DNA of 64,000 nucleotides from Thermoplasmatales archaeon SW_10_69_26 (GCA_003009755.1 PXUB01000043.1:1-64000), one strand, 5' to 3'; shown: positions 31,964 through 41,332, numbered from the stretch's first letter. Notes: a model not told the origin generated them from the sequence alone. Made by a program: numbers and translations.

Positions 31964-32700
31964 GTCCGCGTCGTGTAGGACGCGTGGACGGTCCGACCTC
32001 TCGCGTTGGTTGGTCCCCGCGGCGGGTTCGCCCGCCGGAGAGCGCGCTCGCGAGGGTGCGCGATGGGGCCAGGCGGGATCGGCTCACAGCCGATACCGTC
32101 GGACGGTGGAGCCCCGGTTCGCCGGGCGTGCCGCTGGCCACCCGGACACATCCGTGTCCGCGGGCTACCCGTCAGGGTCCGGGCGTCGCAGGCGCCCTCA
32201 AGCCCGCACGCGAAGAACGGCGTGTCGATCGAGGCGTGCGCTCCCGCGCGCGTCGAGAGAGCACGTGCGGAGGGCCGTGAAGCAAGGCCCCGGTTCGCCG
32301 GGGCAAGGAGGTGTGCCGAAACGGCGAACCTCTCGAGCTGACCGGCCGGTCTTCGGCGTGCGAACCGGGAAGGGCTCGCGCCCGTTCCGGGTGCCCGCCT
32401 CTTGGGTGGGCGAGGCGTGGTGAGCTTCGCGCTGGCCACGCAACAAGGGCCGCAAGGCCCGCGGGCCGACCGGAGATCGGTCGTTCCGTGGCACGCACCC
32501 GCATCTGCCTGACACCGAGCGATCGGTGCTCCTGCGGGTCGACCGTGCAGCCGCCCGGGTCTGTCCCGCTTCGCGGGAAGGGGCCCGAAGGCAGCGGTCC
32601 CGTGGCCGCCTTCGATGGTCGCGGAGACGTTCGGAGAGGAGTCCGAGCGGGTCAAGCCCGCTCCCGCCACGCGTCCGCGCGGTGCGGCTTTTCCTCCCCA
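31964..32700. ncRNA. Hairpin-dense non-coding region, candidate large structured RNA
   Basis: About 740 bp without a credible gene but with many strong stem-loops: 31964-31989 (GTCC-GCGTC...GACGC-GGAC), 32021-32036 (GGCGGG TTCG CCCGCC), 32078-32094 (ATCGGCT CAC AGCCGAT), 32144-32159 (GGACAC ATCC GTGTCC), 32287-32304 (GCCCCGG TTCG CCGGGGC), 32447-32460 (GGGCC GCAA GGCCC), 32513-32528 (CACCGA GCGA TCGGTG), 32564-32578 (TCCCGC TTC GCGGGA), 32646-32662 (AGCGGG...CCCGCT). Loops of UUCG and GNRA type are what stable RNAs use. No RNase P, SRP or rRNA signature was found on either strand. CATATATGG near 31953 could be a plus-strand TATA box. Confidence 0.5.
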
Positions 32701-33299
32701 CCTCTGCTCCCTCAGGGACTCCCGCCGCGAGGGCCTTCGGCTCGCCCGGTGGGAGGCCCTCGCTCGGTCCGTCCCTTCGGTCGCAGAGGTTCGTCGGCCT
32801 CGGCGAAGGGGGATGGGGGGTGTCGGTCTGCATCGAGGTACCGCAAGGGCGGGGTTCTGTAGCTGTCTCAGCCAGACGGAGTCTATTTGATCTTCAAGGC
32901 CTCTACGGCTATATCCGGCCCCTTCATCGCTTCAGCCGTCACGATCGCTTCGAGCGACAAAAGTCCGTGGTGGAGGGCCTTGTTGTCGCTAGTTCCTCTC
33001 CCAACTGAGACACGTTTAGAACCTCGCCCCAGGGGTACCTCTGCTTCGAGCTCCTTGCCAGCGGCGAACCTGACGCCGGGCCCTTCGGCCGGCGCCTGAA
33101 GGGGCGCTTGCCTCGGTCCGCCCCCTCGGTCGTCGATGTTCGTCGCAGCGCTATCTCGCCTGACGGGTTCCGGCGTGGCGTCGCTCTCGACGATCGAGGA
33201 CCCTTAGCCGTAGTGGGTCCCGGCCGGCAGGGTCACCTGGACCGAGTTCGCGGTGTCTTGACGGTTGCTCGTCTCCGATGCGACCTGATGCCCGAAACG
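32701..33299. other. Non-coding region sharing blocks with 7.2-7.9 kb
   Basis: No credible gene. CTCGGTCCGTCCCTTCGGTCG (32763) and CTCGGTCCGCCCCCTCGGTCG (33113) are two versions of a block also found at 7770; CTCCCTCAGGGACTCCCG and GCTCCTTGCCAGC also recur there. Less GC-rich around 32870-33010. It leads into the conserved unit at 33300, as in the 7-kb copy. Confidence 0.45.
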
Positions 33300-33361
33300 T
33301 ATTTGTATCACATATCGACCGCTGTCTCGTAGACGATGATTGCTGCGGGGAGACCCGCGGT
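33300..33361 (+). repeat. Conserved intergenic unit, copy 2
   Basis: TATTTGTATCACATATCG, CCGCTGTCTCGTAGACG, ATGATTGCTGCGGGGAGACC, CGCGGT. Nearly identical to copy 1 from the box to the hairpin, then different. The ATG opens a 27-codon ORF (MIAAGRPAVIFF...) ending near 33420, after a CGCTCGCGCGAGCG palindrome. Confidence 0.6.
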
Positions 33362-33444
33362 GATCTTCTTTCGCCGACCGTCATCAACCAGCTCAGATCA
33401 TCGCTCGCGCGAGCGTTAGCCTGATCTTCCTGCGCCCCGAGGCC

Positions 33445-34740
33445 CTAGCGGCCGGCGACGCGCGGACCCTCGGCTTGCGCGTCGTCGAGCACCTCGGCGA
33501 TCTCGGCCTCGGCGTGGGCCGGCGTTCCCCCAGTCACGCGAGCCTCGACGCGGGTCCCGATGGGGAGCTGTTCGGGCAACACCACCGGATCGTAGGCGCC
33601 GGTCCGGGCCTGCGAGGTCCCCTCGACCACGTGCTCGACGACGGTGGCCTCCACCGTCTGACCCGCCAGGCGGCTGCGGTGGGCCCTCTGCAGGCGGTCG
33701 CGGACCTCGCTCAGTTCGCGCGATCGATCCTTCACGAGCCCGCCGTCCAGCTGGTCGAGCTCGGCGGCCGGCGTGCCGGGCCGCGGGCTGAACCTCGTGA
33801 CGTTCACGTGACCGGGCCAGGTCCCTTCGAGCAGATCCACGGTGGCTCGATGGTCGGCCTCGGTCTCGGTCGGGTACCCCACGATCACGTCGGTCGCGAT
33901 CGTGACCTCGCCGAGCACCTCGCGCGCCCGCTCGCACACGTGCTCGAAGTCCTCGACCGAGTGCTCGCGGTCCATCGCGTCCAGCACGTCGTCCGAGCCG
34001 GACTGCACCGGGACGTGCAGGAAGTTGTACACGTTGGGGTGGTCCATCGCCTCGAGCAGGTCGTCGAGGAACGGGATGCCGAGGAACGGATTCAGCATGC
34101 CGATCCGGATGCGGGCCCGGTCGGGCACCTCGCGCACGGCCTCGACGAGATCGGCCAGGTTGTGGCCGCGGTCCTGCCCGTAGGCGCCGGTGTCCATGCT
34201 CGTCAGCCGGATCTCGGTGGCGCCCCGGTCGACGGCGTCCTGGACCGCGTCCTGGATCGACTCGATCGGGTAGGAGCGCAGGCCGGGCCGGGCGAGCTTC
34301 GTGATGCAGAACGTGCAGTTGCCCAGACATCCGTCGTTGATGACGATCGTGGCGATGCCGTCCTCCAGCGTGCGCGGCAGGCCCGCCTTGTCGACGGGCG
34401 CGGGCGTGAACCGCCCCTCCTCGAGCAGCGGAACGAGCTGGTCGAGGTTCGAGGGCGGCAGCACGAGCGCGTGCGGGGCGATCTCGTGCACCTTGCCGGG
34501 TTGGGCGCTGGCCATGCAGCCGGACACGACGAGCGTGTCCACCTGCTCGTCCAAGGCTTGGATGCGTTCGACCATGCGGCGCTGGGTCTTGTCCACGACG
34601 GTGCAGGTGACGAGCACGGCTGCGTCGGCCCGAGCCGGCTCCTCGACGAGCTCGTGACCGGCCCGACGGGCCAGAGCCTCCATCGTGGAGCCCTCGGCCT
34701 GCGTCGTCGCGCAGCCGTACACCTCGACGTGGACGCGCAC
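33445..34740 (-). CDS. tRNA t6A methylthiotransferase (MiaB/CDKAL1-like radical SAM)
   Basis: 431 residues from GTG. Adds a methylthio group to t6A37 of tRNA. N-terminal cluster Cys are in VYGCATTQAEG, LVTCTVVDKT and VSGCMAS; the radical SAM motif is CLGNCTFC (about 138-145); VPVQSGSD and VIVGYPTET are family signatures; a TRAM domain ends the chain (VEATVVEHVVEGTS). The e-MtaB/CDKAL1 branch is the archaeal one. GGTTCAAGCC about 28 bp upstream may be its promoter. Confidence 0.92.
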   Translation of the reverse strand: MRVHVEVYGCATTQAEGSTMEALARRAGHELVEEPARADAAVLVTCTVVDKTQRRMVERIQALDEQVDTLVVSGCMASAQPGKVHEIAPHALVLPPSNLDQLVPLLEEGRFTPAPVDKAGLPRTLEDGIATIVINDGCLGNCTFCITKLARPGLRSYPIESIQDAVQDAVDRGATEIRLTSMDTGAYGQDRGHNLADLVEAVREVPDRARIRIGMLNPFLGIPFLDDLLEAMDHPNVYNFLHVPVQSGSDDVLDAMDREHSVEDFEHVCERAREVLGEVTIATDVIVGYPTETEADHRATVDLLEGTWPGHVNVTRFSPRPGTPAAELDQLDGGLVKDRSRELSEVRDRLQRAHRSRLAGQTVEATVVEHVVEGTSQARTGAYDPVVLPEQLPIGTRVEARVTGGTPAHAEAEIAEVLDDAQAEGPRVAGR

Positions 34741-34924
34741 GCCTCCTCCAGCCCGGTCGCCGGCTTGAACCCTTGGCCTTGCAACGTCGGTTGGGCGAAC
34801 CGTTTAACCGTCCTCCAGCGTATCCCGCGAGTGGGAGGACCACCGTGGGAGGAAACCTGCCCCGACCCGAGGCCGCCCGACGATCGATGCAGCAAGCCAT
34901 CCACCGCCCGCCGGAGGTTCGGCG

Positions 34925-37186
34925 ATGAAGACCCGCAGCCTCGTCGTCGGGTTGGCCCTCGTGACGGCCGGGTTCACGCTGGCCGCCAACGGTGTGCAGG
35001 CCGCCGATGGCACCGGCTGCCTGACCCCGCTCGACATCAGCTTCGTGCTCGACCGGTCCGGCAGCATGTCCGGCGACCCGATCGAGACGGCCCGCGATGG
35101 CGCAAGCGAGCTCGCTCGCAGCCTGTCCGACGTCGAGCAGTCCGGGCTCGTCTCCTACTCGTCCTCCGCCACGCTCGACCAACCGCTGGGCTTCGACCAC
35201 GAGGCCACCGCGACGGCGATCGAGAGCCTCACCGCCGGCGGCGGCACGGCCACGGGCGACGCCATCGACCTCGCCCACGACGACATCCAGACCAACGCCC
35301 GCGCTGGCGTCGACGACGTGATGATCCTCCTGACGGACGGCATCACGAACGAGGGCAGCGACCCGGTCGTCCAAGCCCAGGCGGCCAAGGACGACGGCGT
35401 CGAGATCTACGCCATCGGGCTCGGCTCGGGCATCAACACCCAGGACCTGCAGCAGATCGCCTCCGACCCGACCGAGGAGCACTTCTTCCACCCCACGTCC
35501 ACGGAGGAGCTGTTGGAGGTCTTCCAGACGTTGACCCAACGCCTGGGCCAAGCTGCGACGGGCGAGGCTCACGCCCTCCGCGGCCAGGGCTCGGCTGACA
35601 GCGGCGACCGCGTCATCGTGGACCCGGTCTCCCAGGCGAAAAGCCCGCCCGACGAGACGCGCTCGAGGGCCCAGACCGTCGTCCCCGCTGGCCCCTACAC
35701 CGTCGAGATGAACCTCGTCGAGGACGCCAGCCAGGCCGATACGAGCAACGAGCGGACCAGCGCGACCTCGACGGCGCGCATCTCGTCCCTCGAGATCCGC
35801 AACGAGACGACCACGCTCGTCGCCGCCGACACGCTGCAAGCCCGTGCCCACAGCCAAGCGACGCCGGCCGGCGCCCAGACCAGCGACGACGGCACACGGC
35901 TGGCCGGGCTCGAGATTCTCGGCGAGACCGTCGAGGCGACCGTCCCCCCGAACACCGTCGTCCCCATCAGCGAGGACACCCAGATCGTCCTCAACGAGCA
36001 GATCACCGACGAGGCCGAGGACTACGCCTCCCTGCGCGTCAACCTCGTCCACCTCACCACCGAGCTGCCGGACGGCGGCTCGCTGGAGCTGGTCGTCTCC
36101 TCGGCCTACGCGGCCGCCGAGTGCGATTCGCCCCGCGCGGTCACCAGCCTCGCCGATGCCGCGGACCCGCCGATCCGCTACGAGGGCCCCGACGAGGAGA
36201 CCACCTACGAGGAGGCCACCGTCAACCGCGGCGGGTGCGCCAGCAACACCGTCGCCGTCAGCGGCAGCGGCTGCGCCGCCGGCGCGGCCGCCCTCTCGGC
36301 CTTCGGCCCCGCCGACTCCCCGCTGGGCGTGGCCGTCAGCGGCACGGACGAGAGCCAGGCCAACACGGGCGCCGCCGTCTCCGGCTTCGGTCCCTCGAAC
36401 GCCGGCGTCGGCGTCGCGATCAGCGGCACCGACTCGGCCACGGCGCCGGTCGGGGCTGCCGTCTCGGGCACCGGGCCTGCCGAGGGAGCCGCCGCCGCGT
36501 CCGGCACCGGTGACGCCGTCGGCGTGGCTGCCGTGTCCGGCACCGGCGACACGACCGGGCTCGTCCTGTTCAGCCTCACCGGCGAGTGCAACGAGATGGC
36601 CTGCTACGACGTGCAGCCGACCAACGACGCCCACGCCTGGACGCTGGCCCTCGCGGGCGACGGTTCCGCGCGGACCCACGTCGGCGCCTCCGTCGCCGGC
36701 ACCGGCACCGCCTCCAACGAGATCGCGGGCGCGGCCGTCTCCGGCACCGGGCCCGCCACGTCTCCGATCGGGGCCGCCGTCTCCGGGACGGGACCGGCCG
36801 AGGCCGGGCTCGGGGCTGCCGCCAGCGGGACGAACGACGCCTCCGGCGTCGCCGCCGTCTCCGGCACCGGGGACACCGAGGGCCTGGTCCTGTTCAGCGC
36901 CACCGGCGACTGCAGCGACCGGGACTGCTACGAGATCAACCCGACCGGCGAGGCCGACGCCTGGACGATGGCCGTCTCCGCCACCGACCCCTCGACGGCC
37001 GCCGTCGGCGTCGCCGTGACCGGCACCGACGACGCCCGTACCGACACCGGGGTCGCCGCCTCCGGCACCGATAGCGCCTACGCCGGCACCGGCGTCGGTG
37101 TCAGCGGCTGCACCGGCGTCCAGTTCGACCTGATCTTGATCGGCGGATCCCAGCCCTCGCCGGTGCCCGTGTGCGCCATCCCGTGA
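34925..37186 (+). CDS. Exported von Willebrand A domain protein with SGTG repeats
   Basis: 753 residues. Signal peptide MKTRSLVVGLALVTAGFTLAANGVQA, then a vWA domain (about 35-215) with an intact MIDAS: FVLDRSGSMSG, the Thr in GGGTATGDAI and the Asp in ILLTDGITNEG. A middle beta-rich part follows. From about residue 440 the chain is made of short Ala/Gly/Ser repeats of the type GAAVSGTGPA/GVAVSGTD, interrupted twice by a Cys-pair module (TGECNEMACYDVQPT; TGDCSDRDCYEINPT). vWA domains mediate metal-dependent adhesion or assembly; the repeats may form a stalk. No C-terminal anchor helix is seen. Confidence 0.8.
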   Translation: MKTRSLVVGLALVTAGFTLAANGVQAADGTGCLTPLDISFVLDRSGSMSGDPIETARDGASELARSLSDVEQSGLVSYSSSATLDQPLGFDHEATATAIESLTAGGGTATGDAIDLAHDDIQTNARAGVDDVMILLTDGITNEGSDPVVQAQAAKDDGVEIYAIGLGSGINTQDLQQIASDPTEEHFFHPTSTEELLEVFQTLTQRLGQAATGEAHALRGQGSADSGDRVIVDPVSQAKSPPDETRSRAQTVVPAGPYTVEMNLVEDASQADTSNERTSATSTARISSLEIRNETTTLVAADTLQARAHSQATPAGAQTSDDGTRLAGLEILGETVEATVPPNTVVPISEDTQIVLNEQITDEAEDYASLRVNLVHLTTELPDGGSLELVVSSAYAAAECDSPRAVTSLADAADPPIRYEGPDEETTYEEATVNRGGCASNTVAVSGSGCAAGAAALSAFGPADSPLGVAVSGTDESQANTGAAVSGFGPSNAGVGVAISGTDSATAPVGAAVSGTGPAEGAAAASGTGDAVGVAAVSGTGDTTGLVLFSLTGECNEMACYDVQPTNDAHAWTLALAGDGSARTHVGASVAGTGTASNEIAGAAVSGTGPATSPIGAAVSGTGPAEAGLGAAASGTNDASGVAAVSGTGDTEGLVLFSATGDCSDRDCYEINPTGEADAWTMAVSATDPSTAAVGVAVTGTDDARTDTGVAASGTDSAYAGTGVGVSGCTGVQFDLILIGGSQPSPVPVCAIP

Positions 37187-37233
37187 TGTCGGACCCGCAA
37201 CCTTGATGCCGGCGGGCCCGCCAACGGCCTCCC

Positions 37234-38280
37234 GTGGACGCCCAGGCCTGGCTCGAGGACAACGCCCGGTTCCCCGTCCCCGACGGCGAGTTCGCCTGCC
37301 GGGAAGGCTGCGGCTTCTGCTGCACCTACCCGCCCAAGGTCGACGACGATCGCCTGGCCGCGATCGAGGCGGCCCGCGGCGACACGCCGACCGGGACCGA
37401 CGCCCACGGCAACACGCGCCTCGCACTGCAAGGCGGATGCGGGGGCTGCGTCCTCCTCCAGGATCGCCGATGCCAAGCCCACGAGAACCGCCCCGACCAC
37501 TGCCGGTTCTTCCCCTTCCACATCTACTTCGGTCGCGAGGTGGTCGTCGTCGCCGACCGCGTGTGCCCGGGCATCGCTCCCGACGACGCCGACCGAGGCC
37601 CCCACGAGCCCGCCTCGCGGTACCCCGCCTGGGAGCAACCGCGCGAGATCGAGGCCGCCGGCAGGGACGTGCTCACCGCCGCCGACCCCGAGGAGCTCGA
37701 GGGCCGAGCCCGCCAGGCTCGCGAAGCCCACGAGGCCGTCGAGGCGCAGGCCCGCTGGGCCGACGACTGGCGCGAGCCGGCCCACGCGGTCGAGGACCAC
37801 CTCGAGACCGCCGAGGCCACCCCCCGCGCCTGGCAGCTGGCGACCGAGGCCTTCCAGGCCCGCGAGCTGGCTCACCTGCCCACGACCGTGATCCCGGGCA
37901 AGCAGGGCTTCGAGTGGCGGGCTTGGCGCATCGCCGAGGAGCGGCTGCACCGCCTACGTTTCGACGAGGCCGGTCGCACGAAGCTCGTCGGCACCGCGCC
38001 TGTGCCCGAGGCGCCCGAGGACGACCTCGCGCCGGTCGTGGCCGAGACGCTGGCGGCGCTGGCCGAGCTGGAACCGTTCGTCGGCGCCTGCATGCACCAC
38101 GTCGAGCAGGGCCGCTCGATGGACGAGGCGGTCCAACGGCGACTGGCCGACGTCGCCGCCGGGCTCAGCCTGCACGCCGACCTGCTCCGGGCCGAAGATC
38201 TGCCCGTCACGACGGCCTGGCTGCGCTCCGTCTACGAGCCGGAGTTCTTCACGCTCGAGACCCTGGGCGAGTGGCTCTAG
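37234..38280 (+). CDS. YkgJ-family Zn/Fe-chelating protein
   Basis: 348 residues from GTG 37234. The N-terminal part has the YkgJ/CxxxCxxC cluster: ACREGCGFCCTYPP and, after GGCGGCVLLQDRRCQAHENRPDHCRFFPF, a second set of Cys typical of this family of putative iron-sulphur or zinc proteins. The C-terminal two thirds are Glu/Ala-rich helices of unknown role. Its TAG overlaps the stop codon of the convergent HIT gene. Confidence 0.75.
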   Translation: MDAQAWLEDNARFPVPDGEFACREGCGFCCTYPPKVDDDRLAAIEAARGDTPTGTDAHGNTRLALQGGCGGCVLLQDRRCQAHENRPDHCRFFPFHIYFGREVVVVADRVCPGIAPDDADRGPHEPASRYPAWEQPREIEAAGRDVLTAADPEELEGRARQAREAHEAVEAQARWADDWREPAHAVEDHLETAEATPRAWQLATEAFQARELAHLPTTVIPGKQGFEWRAWRIAEERLHRLRFDEAGRTKLVGTAPVPEAPEDDLAPVVAETLAALAELEPFVGACMHHVEQGRSMDEAVQRRLADVAAGLSLHADLLRAEDLPVTTAWLRSVYEPEFFTLETLGEWL

Positions 38281-38711
38281 GCTCGGGCGGCCTGCAGCTC
38301 GGCGCGCACGGACTGCGCGAGGCCCGCCTCGTCGACCTCGACCTCGCCTTGCGCTTGGAACAGCGCGTGGATCGGACCGTGGCGGTCGCTGTCCCATCGT
38401 GGCACGATGTGCAGGTGGGCGTGGGGAACCTCCTGGCCGGCGGCCGAGCCCTCGTTCCACGCCATCGTGGCCCCGTCGGCGCCCACCGCCTCCTGCACGG
38501 CGCCGGCGATCTCGGGCACCGGCCGGAAGTAGCGGCCCGCCAGATCGGGGTCCAGATCCGAGACGCGCTCGACGTGCTCGCGCGGGACGACGAGCGTGTG
38601 GCCCTCCGCGAGCGGGTTCGCGTCGAGGAAGGCGACCACGTCCTCGTCCTCGTAGACCCGCTCGGCCGGGATCTCGCCCTCGATGATCTTGCAGAAGATG
38701 CACTCCGACAT
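38277..38711 (-). CDS. HIT-family nucleotide hydrolase
   Basis: 144 residues from ATG 38711 (the ORF start upstream is not needed because MSECIFCKIIEGEIPA is the canonical opening). Histidine triad PHAHLHIVPR at about 98-107; CIFCK is the family zinc Cys pair. HIT hydrolases cleave nucleotide phosphoramidates or dinucleoside polyphosphates. Stop overlaps that of the YkgJ gene by two bases. Confidence 0.92.
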   Translation of the reverse strand: MSECIFCKIIEGEIPAERVYEDEDVVAFLDANPLAEGHTLVVPREHVERVSDLDPDLAGRYFRPVPEIAGAVQEAVGADGATMAWNEGSAAGQEVPHAHLHIVPRWDSDRHGPIHALFQAQGEVEVDEAGLAQSVRAELQAARA

Positions 38712-38740
38712 GGTCGCGTGGCCAACAACTGCCCCCCAAC

Positions 38741-38747
38741 CTATAAG
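38741..38747 (+). promoter_or_regulatory. TATA box of the DUF3068 gene
   Basis: CTATAAG, 24-30 bp before GTG 38771. Confidence 0.6.
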
Positions 38748-38770
38748 CCGTCGGTGGACCACCGTCGACC

Positions 38771-39652
38771 GTGGCCCGAGGCTGGCTTCCCGCGGCCTCC
38801 ACCCTGGCGGTGCGAGGTCTGCTCGTCCTGGCCGGCGCCCTCGTCGTCGCCACCGGCGCCTACGCCGTCTTCCACCTGGCGCCCGCCAGCCTCGACCCCG
38901 AACCGGGCCAGACGCAGGCGGTCACCGAACGCGTCGCGTACTGGACCCCCGAGGACGGCCACCAGCAGATCCTGCGCCCCCGCACCGATCACGTCCGCCA
39001 GGACGCGGATGGGCTCGAGCTCGTCCGTCGGTTGCAGGGGACCCATTCCCCACGCGGCGGCCAGTTCCAGGTCGATCTCGGCGACCGCTGGCGGCTGGCC
39101 GAGGAACCGGCCGCTTACGCCGCGTTCCCGCCCACACCGGTCTGGGAGGAACCGCCGGAGACCGTGCACGTCGGCGTCCCCTGGCAGACCGAGGACGGCA
39201 AGCGGATCGGCGGCTTCGACGACTTCCAGCGGCTGCACGAGACCGAACGCGACGGGCTCGCCCTCGTCAAGTACGAGGCTCGCGAACCCAGCCAGTTCCT
39301 CGTCGACGGCGACCAGGTCTGGTTCCGCACCGCCGTGCGGACGGCCCTCGTCGAGCCCGTCACCGGGACCGTCGTCGACTACCACGACGAGGAGACCCTG
39401 TGGACGGCGCCGCTCGAGGGGCCCGACATCGTGCACGAGATCCAGCCTCCGCGCGAGAACCGTGAGAAGGTCTGGGAGGCGACCGTGGAGCCGACGCCCG
39501 CCTCCCAGCAGCAGCGCGTCGAGCAGGCCGAGCAAACGCGCGAGGACCACCTCGAGCACGTGCTCGCGCTCGCGGTGCCCGCGCTCCTGGCAGGCGAGCT
39601 GTTGATGGGTGCAGGCATCACCGGCCGGCCCAAGCGTTGGCTGAGCCGGTGA
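38771..39652 (+). CDS. Membrane-anchored DUF3068 (PorA-like) protein
   Basis: 293 residues from GTG. One N-terminal helix (RGLLVLAGALVVATGAYAVF) and one near the C-terminus (HVLALAVPALLAGELLMG) flank an outside domain. The conserved block YEAREPSQFLVDG, VRTALVEPVTGTVVDYHDEETLW is the hallmark of DUF3068, shared by actinobacterial PorA-like proteins and archaeal homologues. Function unknown; likely surface-exposed. Confidence 0.75.
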   Translation: MARGWLPAASTLAVRGLLVLAGALVVATGAYAVFHLAPASLDPEPGQTQAVTERVAYWTPEDGHQQILRPRTDHVRQDADGLELVRRLQGTHSPRGGQFQVDLGDRWRLAEEPAAYAAFPPTPVWEEPPETVHVGVPWQTEDGKRIGGFDDFQRLHETERDGLALVKYEAREPSQFLVDGDQVWFRTAVRTALVEPVTGTVVDYHDEETLWTAPLEGPDIVHEIQPPRENREKVWEATVEPTPASQQQRVEQAEQTREDHLEHVLALAVPALLAGELLMGAGITGRPKRWLSR

Positions 39653-39789
39653 GGACACCGACGATCGTCCCCCGCCACCAGGTCGGCCCTTGGCCGAGAT
39701 AGGCTCTATGACGGAGAGGAAGCCTTGCACCGAGTTGTCCCTCATCCGCTTTCTATGGGGGCCGGTGAGCCAGGGTTCGGGGAGAAACC

Positions 39790-40923
39790 ATGCGCGATGG
39801 AACAACCACGGCAACGAAGATGCAAGCCCTGGTGGTCGGGCTGATCACAATGTTCGGGCTGGCCCCGATCGCCAGTGCGGGCGCGAGCACCGCCGACGAC
39901 GCCGCCGTCTCGCAGGGCGCGGACGAACCGGCCGAGGTAGGCGCCCAGCCGATGGACGGCGACGGCGAGGAACGCGAGAACGTGACGATCCGCGTGATGA
40001 AGCACGTCTGCACGCCGTCCGTGCAGAACATCGACGACTTCGAGAGCGTCGACCCGAACGGCGACGGTCAGACGACGTTCGCCGACAAGGTCCTGGCCTG
40101 TCCGACCGTCGTGCAGCCGGGCGACGAGTACGTCGACGGCGCCGTCTCGTTCGACGACAAGCACGAGATGCAGTTCGAGATCGAGGACGAGAACGGTGAC
40201 GTGCACACGATCGAGGACGCGACCTTCCAGCAGCAGCAGGTCTGTGAGAGCGAGGACGCCAGCGAGGACGAGGACGCCGCCACCGCCGCCCTCGGCGCCG
40301 ACGTGAGCGGTGACGGCGACCAAGACGACTGCCTGGACACCTCGCTGTACGTCTACGAAGGCGTCGCCGACGGGGAGGTCACCGTGACCGAGACCCAGAC
40401 CCCCGGCCTGACCGAGCCGGGCGCCCTGGAGTTCACGCCCCAGGCGCTGAACCCGAACAACGACGCCGACACGCTGCTCGAGGAGGAGAACGAGGTCTTC
40501 GCCGACGACAACATGGTCGAGCTGCGGACGACGGAGGACGACAACGGGGCCATCACCCTGCACCTCTACAACTTCGCCGTCTGCCCGACCGTGACCGCCA
40601 CCGCCAACGATGGCCCGACCAACCGCCTGTCGTGGAGCGCCGTCGACGAGGCGGACAGCTACCACGTCTATCGGGCCACCGCGGACGGTGAGATGGAGCA
40701 GATCGCCACCGTCGACGGTAACACCACGACCTTCGACGACGGCGACGTCGAGGAGGACGTGACGTACCGCTACCAGGTCACCGCGATGGTGGACGGCGAG
40801 GAGACCGAGGCCTGCAACACGGCCGAGGTCACCGCGATCCCGGTGTTCTCCAGCGGCGCCGCCGTCGCGTCCGCTGCCGTGCTCGGGATCGGCGTCTACG
40901 CGGCCACGCGCCGCACGAGCTGA
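39790..40923 (+). CDS. Exported protein with fibronectin type III domain and C-terminal anchor helix
   Basis: 377 residues. Signal peptide about 12-30 (ALVVGLITMFGLAPIASAGA). An acidic middle part has scattered Cys (KHVCTPS, VLACPTV, QVCESED, DDCLDT). A type III fold lies at about 275-350 (NRLSWSAVDEADSYHVYRATADG...YRYQVTAMVDGEE). The end VFSSGAAVASAAVLGIGVYAATRRTS is a single helix with a basic tail, as in surface proteins processed or held at the membrane. The 137-bp spacer upstream shows nothing notable. Confidence 0.75.
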   Translation: MRDGTTTATKMQALVVGLITMFGLAPIASAGASTADDAAVSQGADEPAEVGAQPMDGDGEERENVTIRVMKHVCTPSVQNIDDFESVDPNGDGQTTFADKVLACPTVVQPGDEYVDGAVSFDDKHEMQFEIEDENGDVHTIEDATFQQQQVCESEDASEDEDAATAALGADVSGDGDQDDCLDTSLYVYEGVADGEVTVTETQTPGLTEPGALEFTPQALNPNNDADTLLEEENEVFADDNMVELRTTEDDNGAITLHLYNFAVCPTVTATANDGPTNRLSWSAVDEADSYHVYRATADGEMEQIATVDGNTTTFDDGDVEEDVTYRYQVTAMVDGEETEACNTAEVTAIPVFSSGAAVASAAVLGIGVYAATRRTS

Positions 40924-41012
40924 CCGGCGCCGCTCGGCCCGCCTAGGGGCCTCCGCACCGCTGCGGGGGCCTCCTTGCTTCTTCCTTTCTCCAGCCTCCC
41001 ACGGCTGTCTCG

Positions 41013-41312
41013 CTATCGCAGCTGGAACCCCTCGTCACGCAAGATGTCCGGGACCCGGTCCGTGTGATCGCCCTGGAGCTCGATCGTGCCGTCCTCGACC
41101 GTGCCTCCGGTCGCCAGTTGCTTCTTCAACCGCGAGGCGAGATCGTCGAGATCGATCACGTCTGTCGAGAAACCGTCCACGATCGTGACGGCTTTCCCGT
41201 ACCGGCGGGACTCGGTCCGGACGTTCAACTGCTGAGCTTCCTTGTCGAGCTCCTCGTCGATGCCGAGCTCTTCGGGAAGGCCTGCGATGCTGGCAAGGTC
41301 GTCGTCTGCCAC
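41013..41312 (-). CDS. SUI1/eIF1 translation initiation factor
   Basis: 99 residues from GTG 41312 (MADDDLASIAGLPEELGID), shorter than the ORF in the track. The core YGKAVTIVDGF, DLDDLASRLKKQLATGGTVEDGTIELQGDH matches aIF1/SUI1, which promotes start-codon selection on the small subunit. A truncated VOC fragment lies just upstream on the same strand. Confidence 0.93.
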   Translation of the reverse strand: MADDDLASIAGLPEELGIDEELDKEAQQLNVRTESRRYGKAVTIVDGFSTDVIDLDDLASRLKKQLATGGTVEDGTIELQGDHTDRVPDILRDEGFQLR

Positions 41313-41332
41313 GTGAGGTTGTGGCGTACCCC

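Noticed and set aside
32198-32833. Several 100-300 codon ORFs in the hairpin-rich region
   Set aside because: Arg/Pro/Ser-rich on both strands, overlapping each other, no motif or promoter spacing; the hairpins better explain the sequence.
32690-32880. RNase P RNA on the minus strand (GAGGAAAAGCC and ACAGAACCCCGCC strings)
   Set aside because: The strings resemble CR-I and CR-V but are in the wrong order and spacing for RNase P and the P4 pairing does not form.
33416-37426. 1336-codon minus-strand ORF
   Set aside because: Spans MiaB in another frame and the antisense of the vWA gene; no protein features.
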